Shown: piece by piece, positions 1 through 6,198 of the stretch
Numbering within the stretch: the first letter of the stretch is position 1
Layout: each line of letters begins with the position of its first letter
Assembly (NCBI GenBank): GCA_003446975.1
Contig: DMAP01000347.1
Span: 1 to 15,296 of the forward strand
DNA length: 15,296 nt
Source: Clostridiales bacterium
GTDB taxonomy: Bacteria > Bacillota > Clostridia > Tissierellales > Dethiosulfatibacteraceae
Direction: 5' to 3'
Program-made: the position numbers and the translations under genes
Notes under the pieces: generated by a model
Told to the model about the DNA's origin: nothing
Database searches by the model: none
What the model saw: only the letters and a program-made list of their open reading frames with translations

Positions 1-228
1 GAGATTGACGTTATATATGAGGAGAAAAATGAATATCCAATTCTTTTGCTCGATGACGTGTTGTCAGAATTGGACAACAAACGAAAAAATTATTTGATTG
101 AGTTCATAGACAGTATACAAACTATCATCACTTCAACAGATGATTCTGATTTGTTGGAGATTTTAAAGAACAAAGAGAAAAAAATATTTTATCTCAAAAA
201 TGGAGAAATAATAAGGATAATAGAATAG
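1..228 (+). CDS. recF: RecF, DNA replication/repair protein (3' end only)
   Basis: This is the C-terminal part of RecF, an SMC-like ATPase that helps load RecA on gapped DNA. The reading frame is open from the first base of the window and stops with TAG at 226-228, so the gene begins upstream. The visible portion holds the Walker B and D-loop region, PILLLDDVLSELD (codons at about 37-75), which is characteristic of RecF. It is followed by a short C-terminal tail in which a TSTDDSD-type stretch matches the usual end of the ATPase head. The gene stops 9 nt before gyrB, the classic recF-gyrB arrangement near the chromosomal origin. Identification rests on the Walker B/D-loop motif plus position. 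An internal Met codon at 46 is not the real start. Confidence 0.93.
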   Translation, partial: EIDVIYEEKNEYPILLLDDVLSELDNKRKNYLIEFIDSIQTIITSTDDSDLLEILKNKEKKIFYLKNGEIIRIIE

Positions 229-237
229 AGGTGGAAG

Positions 238-2157
238 ATGACAGATAATAAAAGAAGTTACGGGGCTGATCAGATACAGGTTTTAGAGGGTCTGGATCCA
301 GTTAGGAAAAGACCCGGCATGTATATAGGATCAACAGGACCGAGAGGTTTGCACCATCTGGTATATGAAATAGTAGACAACTCTGTGGATGAGGCGTTGG
401 CTGGTGCTTGTGATACTATCAGCGTTGAGATTTTTGAAGACAACTCAGTCAGAATCGTTGACAATGGCAGTGGCATCCCTGTTGAAATTCATCCAAAAAC
501 AGGAAAATCAACTGTCGAAACGGTGCTGACAGTGTTGCATGCCGGAGGAAAGTTCAACTCTGATGCATACAAAGTGTCGGGAGGTCTTCATGGCGTAGGC
601 ATGTCGGTGGTAAATGCTCTTTCAGAGTGGTTGAAGGTCGAGGTTCATCGGGATGGAAAAATATACCAGCAGTCTTTTGAAAGAGGGAAACCAACAACAG
701 AGCTAACACAGACAGGCACTACAAAACTCAAAGATACAGGTACTATTATAGAATTCAAGCCAGATTACCAGATTTTTGAAGAGATTAATTTTGATTATTC
801 AACACTTCAATATAGACTGAGAGAAATGGCATTTTTAAATAAAGGGATTAATATAAGCATCACTGATAGAAGAAATGGACAGAATAAGGACAAGTTCCAC
901 TACGAAGGCGGTATCAAGGAATTTGTTGAATATCTGAATAAAAAGAAAAACCCAATCCATACCAAGGTAATCTATTCAGAGGGACAAAAAGACGGCAATA
1001 TCGTTGAAGTAGCAATACAATATACAGATTCGTACAGCGAAAGCATATACTCTTTCGCCAACAATATCAACACTCATGAAGGTGGAACTCATTTGAGTGG
1101 ATTTAAAGCTGCCATTACAAGAGTTTTCAATGATTATGCAAGAAAACACAACCTGATTAAGGAGAAGGAAGAAAATCTGACAGGTGAAGATATAAGAGAA
1201 GGAATGACAGCCATCTTATCGGTTAAATTGACAGAACCGCAATTTGAAGGACAAACCAAAACAAAACTTGGAAACAGTGAAATGAGAGGAATTGTTGAGT
1301 CACTTGTCAATGAGTCCCTAAACATATTTTTAGAGGAAAATCCAAAAGATGCCAAAATCATTGTGGATAAGGCACAAAAATCGGCAAAGGCTAGAGAGGC
1401 TGCCAGAAAAGCGCGGGAGCTAACTAGAAGAAAAAATGTACTTGAAGGTCTTTCACTTCCGGGGAAGCTTTCTGACTGTTCGGAAAAAGATGCGGAAAAG
1501 AGTGAAATCTTCCTGGTTGAGGGAGATTCTGCCGGTGGTTCGGCCAAACAAGGGAGAGACAGAAGAACACAGGCAATATTGCCCCTTAGAGGAAAGATAT
1601 TGAATGTTGAAAAAGCAAGACTGGACAGGATTCTAAATTATGCGGAGATTGGGATGATGATTACTGCATTTGGTTGTGGAATTGGTGAAGAGTTTGACAT
1701 ATCCAAGATAAGGTATGGGAAAATAATCATCATGACAGATGCCGATGTTGACGGAGCACACATCAGAACGCTACTCCTCACTTTTTTCTACAGATATATG
1801 AGACCATTGATAGACAATGGCAACATATACATTGCACAGCCGCCTTTATACAAGGTCAAACATGGGAAAAACGAATATTATGTCTATACAGACAAGGAAC
1901 TGGAGAAACTGGTTGACGAAGTGATAGGAAGAGATAACAAATATACACTCCAGCGCTACAAAGGTTTGGGAGAGATGAATCCTGAACAGCTTTGGGAAAC
2001 CACCATGAACCCTGAGACAAGAATAATGCTAAAGGTTGAAGTTGAGGATGTTCTTGAAGCGGATGAAACCTTTACGACACTTATGGGTGATAAGGTGGAG
2101 CCAAGAAGGGAGTTCATCGAGAAAAATGCTAAATACGTTAAAAACATCGACATATAA
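238..2157 (+). CDS. gyrB: DNA gyrase subunit B
   Basis: This is the ATPase subunit of DNA gyrase, which introduces negative supercoils as a GyrA2GyrB2 complex in the cytoplasm. At 639 residues it has the usual Gram-positive length. The N-terminal GHKL ATPase domain shows E44 and N48 in EIVDNSVDEA and the glycine-rich GGLHGVGMSVVNAL lid. The transducer domain follows. The TOPRIM domain has EGDSAGGSA starting at E428, then PLRGKILNVEKAR, and the metal-binding D501-A-D503-V-D505. The C-terminal QRYKGLGEMNPEQLWETTM motif is typical of GyrB. The ATG at 238 is preceded by a GAGGTGG ribosome binding site at 227-233. The 9-nt gap to recF and 14-nt gap to gyrA indicate co-transcription. ParE is the paralogue alternative, but the recF and gyrA neighbours make GyrB near certain. 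Confidence 0.98.
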   Translation: MTDNKRSYGADQIQVLEGLDPVRKRPGMYIGSTGPRGLHHLVYEIVDNSVDEALAGACDTISVEIFEDNSVRIVDNGSGIPVEIHPKTGKSTVETVLTVLHAGGKFNSDAYKVSGGLHGVGMSVVNALSEWLKVEVHRDGKIYQQSFERGKPTTELTQTGTTKLKDTGTIIEFKPDYQIFEEINFDYSTLQYRLREMAFLNKGINISITDRRNGQNKDKFHYEGGIKEFVEYLNKKKNPIHTKVIYSEGQKDGNIVEVAIQYTDSYSESIYSFANNINTHEGGTHLSGFKAAITRVFNDYARKHNLIKEKEENLTGEDIREGMTAILSVKLTEPQFEGQTKTKLGNSEMRGIVESLVNESLNIFLEENPKDAKIIVDKAQKSAKAREAARKARELTRRKNVLEGLSLPGKLSDCSEKDAEKSEIFLVEGDSAGGSAKQGRDRRTQAILPLRGKILNVEKARLDRILNYAEIGMMITAFGCGIGEEFDISKIRYGKIIIMTDADVDGAHIRTLLLTFFYRYMRPLIDNGNIYIAQPPLYKVKHGKNEYYVYTDKELEKLVDEVIGRDNKYTLQRYKGLGEMNPEQLWETTMNPETRIMLKVEVEDVLEADETFTTLMGDKVEPRREFIEKNAKYVKNIDI

Positions 2158-2171
2158 TCTGGAGGCGTGAA

Positions 2172-4610
2172 ATGGATAATAACTTAACAAACTATGACAA
2201 GGTTATCCCTATCAATATAGAAAAAGAAATGAAAAAATCATATTTGGATTATGCCATGACAGTCATTGTAAGTCGTGCATTGCCAGATGTGAGAGATGGA
2301 TTGAAACCTGTCCACAGAAGAATACTCTATGCCATGAGTGAGTTGGGTGTGACACCTGACAAACCGCATAGAAAGAGTGCCCGTATTGTCGGGGATGTGC
2401 TTGGTAAATACCATCCTCATGGTGATACGGCGGTTTATGATGCGATGGTAAGATTGGCTCAGGATTTCTCCACCCGATATCCATTGGTGGATGGGCATGG
2501 AAACTTTGGTTCAGTTGATGGAGACAGTGCGGCTGCCATGAGGTATACGGAAGCAAGAATGTCAAAAATAACCATGGAAATGCTCAGAGACATCACCAAA
2601 GAAACGGTCAATTTCAGGTTTAATTTTGACGAATCACTGAAAGAGCCTGTTGTTTTGCCTAGCAGATACCCCAATTTATTGGTGAACGGATCTAATGGAA
2701 TCGCCGTAGGTATGGCCAGCTCCATTCCACCTCATAATCTTGGTGAGGTTATTGACTGTACCATCGGTTATATAGACAATCCAGAAATAACAATTGATGA
2801 AATGTTAAAATATGTAAAGGGACCAGATTTTCCAACAGGTGCAGAAATTATCGGAAAGGATAATATCAGAAGCGCTTATAGAACAGGTAGGGGAAAAGTA
2901 AGAGTAAGGGCAGTTTCAAAAATAGAAGAGATGAAAAACGGGAAGACTCGGATCTTAATATCTGAGATTCCTTACCAGGTCAATAAAGCCAGACTCATTG
3001 AAAAAATAGCGGAACTCGTCAGAGACAAGAAAATTGATGGCATCACCGACTTGAGAGACGAAAGTGACAGAACCGGGATGAGAATTGTAATAGAAATCAA
3101 AAAAGATTACAATCCCAATATTCTACTTAATAATCTCTACAAGCATACACAATTGCAGGATACCTTCAGCATTATCATGATTGCACTAGTGGATAATGAG
3201 CCAAAGGTTCTAAACCTCAAAGAGATGATACATTATTATGTTATGCATCAAAAAGAGGTAATCACCAGGAGAACACAGTACGATTTGAGCAAAGCAGAAG
3301 CAAGAGCCCATATTTTGGAAGGTCTAAAAATCGCACTGGACAATATTGATGAGATTATAGACATTATCAGAGCATCATACAACGATGCCGAGATAAAATT
3401 GATGGACCGGTTCAATCTTTCTGAAGTACAGGCTAGAGCCATTGTGGATATGAGGCTTAGAAGACTGCAGGGTTTGGAGAGGGAAAAACTGGATATTGAG
3501 TATGCAGAATTGCTCCAGATGATAAACCGCTACAAGGAAATACTAGCCAATGAAAAATTGTTGATGCATATCATTAAGGAAGAACTGAGTGAAATCAAGG
3601 ATAAATACAATAATAAAAGAAGGACTGTCATTAAAGCTGATGAAGATGAAATCAATATTGAAGATCTGATTGAAGTGGAAGAGGTGGCCATAACAATAAC
3701 AAAACATGGATATGTCAAAAGGTTGCCTGAGGACACTTACAGGATTCAAAAGAGAGGTGGAAAAGGCATTATCGGATTATCCACCAGAGAGGGAGACTAT
3801 GTCAAAGACATTGTCATAACTTCAACCCACGATTATCTATATTTCTTCACGAATAGGGGAAAGGTCTATAAAATAAAAGCCTATGAGATACCCGAAGCGA
3901 AGAGACAGGCCAAAGGAACCGCCATTATCAACCTATTGCCAATCGAAGCAGGAGAAAAGGTCACTAAGGTTATATCCGTCAAGGATGATAAAAACACTGA
4001 TGATGAACTGATTTTCTGTACGAAACTTGGAAAAATCAAAAAAACTAAAATCAGTGAATTTGACAATATTAGAAAATCAGGCATTATTGCCATAAAACTT
4101 GTTGATGGCGATGAACTTATTGGCGTCAGTCAAATTATTGGCGAGGAAGAAGACATTTTCATTGTCAGTCAAAAAGGCAAGGCTATTCGATTCAATGAGG
4201 ATGAAGTCAGATCCATGGGAAGAACGGCTACCGGCGTCAGAGCCATTTCACTAAACAAAGATGACAGCATTGTCAGCATGAGCATCATTACAGAAGAAAA
4301 AGAGATATTTATCCTGAGTGAATTGGGATACGGAAAGATGACAAAGACAAACCTATATCGGGCTCAGTCAAGGGCCGGAAAAGGAGTCAAGACATACAAA
4401 ATAACCAAAAAAACCGGTGATATTGTGGGTGCGCAGATTCTTGAGAAAGAAGATGAAGTTATGATTATCAGCAAGGATGGAGCTATCATAAGAATGAGTG
4501 CCACTGAAATTTCGACCATGGGAAGAGCAACACAAGGCGTGAGAATTATGAAGCTCAACGATGGAGACAGAGTGGTGTCTTTGGCCAAAATAGTTATGGA
4601 AGAGGAATAA
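2172..4610 (+). CDS. gyrA: DNA gyrase subunit A
   Basis: This is the DNA-cleaving and rejoining subunit of gyrase. It has 812 residues, normal for the family. The winged-helix/tower breakage-reunion domain carries the catalytic tyrosine Y125 in AAMRYTEARM. The quinolone-resistance region reads HPHGDTAVYD, so the residue equivalent to E. coli Ser83 is T86 and that equivalent to Asp87 is D90. Threonine at this site is common as wild type in some Clostridia and should not be read as a resistance mutation by itself. The C-terminal beta-pinwheel contains the GyrA box as Q526-KRGGKG, one conservative change from the canonical QRRGGKG. This box distinguishes GyrA from ParC. The start has GGAGG at 2161-2165, 6 nt upstream. 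The stop codon abuts the ribosome binding site of the next gene, implying one transcript into the sigma-factor module. Confidence 0.98.
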   Translation: MDNNLTNYDKVIPINIEKEMKKSYLDYAMTVIVSRALPDVRDGLKPVHRRILYAMSELGVTPDKPHRKSARIVGDVLGKYHPHGDTAVYDAMVRLAQDFSTRYPLVDGHGNFGSVDGDSAAAMRYTEARMSKITMEMLRDITKETVNFRFNFDESLKEPVVLPSRYPNLLVNGSNGIAVGMASSIPPHNLGEVIDCTIGYIDNPEITIDEMLKYVKGPDFPTGAEIIGKDNIRSAYRTGRGKVRVRAVSKIEEMKNGKTRILISEIPYQVNKARLIEKIAELVRDKKIDGITDLRDESDRTGMRIVIEIKKDYNPNILLNNLYKHTQLQDTFSIIMIALVDNEPKVLNLKEMIHYYVMHQKEVITRRTQYDLSKAEARAHILEGLKIALDNIDEIIDIIRASYNDAEIKLMDRFNLSEVQARAIVDMRLRRLQGLEREKLDIEYAELLQMINRYKEILANEKLLMHIIKEELSEIKDKYNNKRRTVIKADEDEINIEDLIEVEEVAITITKHGYVKRLPEDTYRIQKRGGKGIIGLSTREGDYVKDIVITSTHDYLYFFTNRGKVYKIKAYEIPEAKRQAKGTAIINLLPIEAGEKVTKVISVKDDKNTDDELIFCTKLGKIKKTKISEFDNIRKSGIIAIKLVDGDELIGVSQIIGEEEDIFIVSQKGKAIRFNEDEVRSMGRTATGVRAISLNKDDSIVSMSIITEEKEIFILSELGYGKMTKTNLYRAQSRAGKGVKTYKITKKTGDIVGAQILEKEDEVMIISKDGAIIRMSATEISTMGRATQGVRIMKLNDGDRVVSLAKIVMEEE

Positions 4611-4621
4611 GGAGGGTATGT

Positions 4622-4927
4622 ATGTCTTTTCAAATCGAAAAATTCATTGAGGACAAAAAAGTCAGAATTGTACCGGTAGGTGATCTGGATATTGTAAATT
4701 CCAAAGGTTTCAAAGACGAAGTGTTAAAGCTAATGGATGAGAATCAAGAAATTCTCATAGACGGTGAAAAACTGGACTATATGGATAGTACCGGATTAGG
4801 TGTTTTGATAAGTCTATATAAAAAGGCAAAAAGCACAAATTCGAAGCTCCGTCTGACCAAACTGAAACCAAATATCTACAAGTTACTTGACATAACAGGC
4901 CTGAACAATGTTTTTGAGATTATATAG
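4622..4927 (+). CDS. STAS-domain anti-sigma factor antagonist (RsbV/SpoIIAA-like)
   Basis: This 101-residue single STAS domain is the size of RsbV and SpoIIAA. Family members bind the cognate anti-sigma protein when unphosphorylated and so release the sigma factor. Phosphorylation of one serine turns them off. The key segment DYMDSTGLGVLISLYKKAK is intact and puts the phosphorylatable serine at S56. The C-terminal LDITGLNNVFEI helix is also typical. The ribosome binding site GGAGGG (4611-4616) directly follows the gyrA stop, so the gene appears to be translated from the gyrase transcript. It heads an antagonist / anti-sigma / sigma trio in the same order as rsbV-rsbW-sigB and spoIIAA-spoIIAB-sigF. 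Which of the two it resembles more cannot be decided by eye, so no symbol is given. Confidence 0.9.
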   Translation: MSFQIEKFIEDKKVRIVPVGDLDIVNSKGFKDEVLKLMDENQEILIDGEKLDYMDSTGLGVLISLYKKAKSTNSKLRLTKLKPNIYKLLDITGLNNVFEII

Positions 4928-4935
4928 GTGGCAAT

Positions 4936-5307
4936 ATGAAAGACATTATACAACTACGAATACCTAAGAATTCCAACTATATTGGCATTAGCCGAATGAC
5001 AGCGGCTTCAATTGGAAGCAGGATGAATTTCAATATTGATGATATTGAGGATATCAAGGTTATTGTTTCGGAAATCAGTATTTTTTTCATCAATTATCTT
5101 ACGGAAAACCAAAATGGATTTGAGTTTGAATTTCATATCCATAATGATAGACTTGAAATAGATTTTGCCGACTTGAATACCGGTGATTTAATTGTCGATG
5201 AAAATGATTTGAGCTATATGATTATTCAAAGCTTATCCGATGATTTCCATATGGATATTGTGAATAACAGAGCGAAAATAATTAAGAATTTAGACAGACA
5301 GGTTTAA
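4936..5307 (+). CDS. Divergent RsbW/SpoIIAB-like anti-sigma protein, probably lacking kinase motifs
   Basis: This 123-residue protein sits between a STAS antagonist and a sigma factor, exactly where the anti-sigma kinase RsbW/SpoIIAB is expected, and its length is close to that family. The secondary-structure pattern fits a small GHKL fold. The segment IKVIVSEISIFFIN corresponds to the N-box helix, and LSYMIIQSLSDDFHMD corresponds to the final helix-strand. The usual nucleotide-binding residues are poorly kept. E46 is present, but the position four residues later, normally Asn, is F50. I see no DxGxG motif (the region reads DLNTGD), and the GLGL-type G2 box is replaced by DLSYM. It may therefore bind sigma without phosphorylating the STAS partner, or bind ATP in a modified way. 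The start ATG follows AGGTGG at 4926-4931. The identity as anti-sigma is inferred from context plus weak fold-level similarity. Confidence 0.72.
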   Translation: MKDIIQLRIPKNSNYIGISRMTAASIGSRMNFNIDDIEDIKVIVSEISIFFINYLTENQNGFEFEFHIHNDRLEIDFADLNTGDLIVDENDLSYMIIQSLSDDFHMDIVNNRAKIIKNLDRQV

Positions 5308-5309
5308 AG

Positions 5310-6068
5310 ATGGATTATGATAAGAACATTAAAAACCATGGGTTGTTTTTGGCTTATCATCAAGACAAAAGCGACATTGAACTAAGAAATAGAATTTTTG
5401 AAGAGTATATGTATCTTGCAGAAATCATCTCTCGGAAATACATCAACAAGGGGATAGAGTACGATGATTTGTATCAGATTGCTTCAATTGGCTTGCTATA
5501 TGCCATAGAAAGATTTGATATAGAGAGAGGCTATGAGTTTTCCAGCTTTGCTACACCTACGATACTGGGCGAAATCAAGAAGTACTTCAGAGACAAAAGC
5601 TGGACCATGAAGATGCCAAGACGCATTCAGGAGCTTTCTAAAAAAATTACCCTGGCCAAGAATGAACTATTTCAGGAAAGACAGGCACCTCCAACCGTTA
5701 ATGAGCTTGCAGCGTATCTATTGGTTTCGGAGGAGGATGTGCTGGAGGCCATGGAGGCTGGCAGATCATTCAATATGAAGTCTCTGGACATCAATTTGGA
5801 CAACGGATTGGAAAACAGCGAAGTCAGTCTTTTTGACGTAATAGGGGAAGAGGACTATCAATTCAGTCAGTTTGAAGACAAGGACTTTGTGGATAGTGTC
5901 ATGGAGAAATTGAATCCCTTAGAAAGAGAGATTATTAACAAAAGATACATAACAGACGAAAAAACACAGGTAGAGATCTCTTTGGAGCTGAATGTATCCC
6001 AGGTCACAGTCTCAAGAATCGAGAAAAAAGTCCTTGAAAAGTTCAAACTAGAGTATGAAAAACTATAG
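5310..6068 (+). CDS. SigB/SigF/SigG-family RNA polymerase sigma factor
   Basis: This is an alternative sigma-70 family factor of 252 residues that would redirect RNA polymerase to a dedicated promoter set. Region 2 (about residues 29-102) contains YDDLYQIASIGLLYAIERFD, followed by FSSFATPTILGEIKKYFRDK and MKMPRRIQEL, the signature of the SigB/SigF/SigG group. Region 3 spans about 106-185. Region 4 (about 194-247) has LNPLEREIINKRY and a helix-turn-helix around residues 218-240 (QVEISLELNVSQVTVSRIEK). The gene begins 2 nt after the preceding stop with only a weak CAGG upstream, which suggests translational coupling to the anti-sigma gene and fixed stoichiometry. It is the last gene before a hairpin at 6069. 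General-stress SigB-like and sporulation SigF-like roles are both possible. The link to gyrA rather than to dacF argues mildly against SigF. Confidence 0.93.
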   Translation: MDYDKNIKNHGLFLAYHQDKSDIELRNRIFEEYMYLAEIISRKYINKGIEYDDLYQIASIGLLYAIERFDIERGYEFSSFATPTILGEIKKYFRDKSWTMKMPRRIQELSKKITLAKNELFQERQAPPTVNELAAYLLVSEEDVLEAMEAGRSFNMKSLDINLDNGLENSEVSLFDVIGEEDYQFSQFEDKDFVDSVMEKLNPLEREIINKRYITDEKTQVEISLELNVSQVTVSRIEKKVLEKFKLEYEKL

Positions 6069-6100
6069 ATTCCTTAAGGTTAGACTTAAGGAATTCTTAA
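6069..6100 (+). terminator. Hairpin ending the gyrase/sigma operon, probable weak terminator
   Basis: A perfect 10-bp inverted repeat, ATTCCTTAAG (6069-6078) and CTTAAGGAAT (6085-6094), encloses the 6-nt loop GTTAGA. It starts one base after the sigma-factor stop codon. The following TCTTAATTT tract is T-rich but interrupted and the stem is AT-rich, so termination may be partial. The stem's dyad symmetry could alternatively be a protein-binding site. Confidence 0.55.
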
Positions 6101-6105
6101 TTTGA

Positions 6106-6135
6106 TTGATAATGAGTTGTTATATAAGGTATAAT
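6106..6135 (+). promoter_or_regulatory. Housekeeping-type promoter for the UPF0182 gene
   Basis: TTGATA (6106-6111) and a perfect TATAAT (6130-6135) are separated by 18 nt, predicting transcription from about 6142. The promoter lies between the preceding hairpin and the next gene, whose strong ribosome binding site AAGGAGGAG is at 6185-6193. The leader would be roughly 57 nt, with no further structure that I can see. Confidence 0.75.
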
Positions 6136-6198
6136 GATTTATCAGAAAAAGATTTAGATATCAATTAATAGATCAATTTTTCTCAAGGAGGAGCAACT

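Noticed and set aside
1134..1547. Long antisense open frame of 137 codons within gyrB
   Set aside because: It is fully inside gyrB on the opposite strand, is Ser/Phe-rich as expected of a reverse-frame shadow, and has no ribosome binding site or family motif.
2421..2441. T86 in GyrA as a quinolone-resistance mutation
   Set aside because: Threonine at the Ser83-equivalent position is the natural residue in various Clostridia and other bacteria, so sequence alone does not indicate acquired resistance.
4622..6068. Reading the module as the sporulation spoIIAA-spoIIAB-sigF operon
   Set aside because: Gene order fits, but the middle protein lacks SpoIIAB's ATP-binding motifs, the operon is attached to gyrA, and the dacF-like gene that often precedes spoIIA is 5.6 kb downstream behind serS. 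I left the subtype open.
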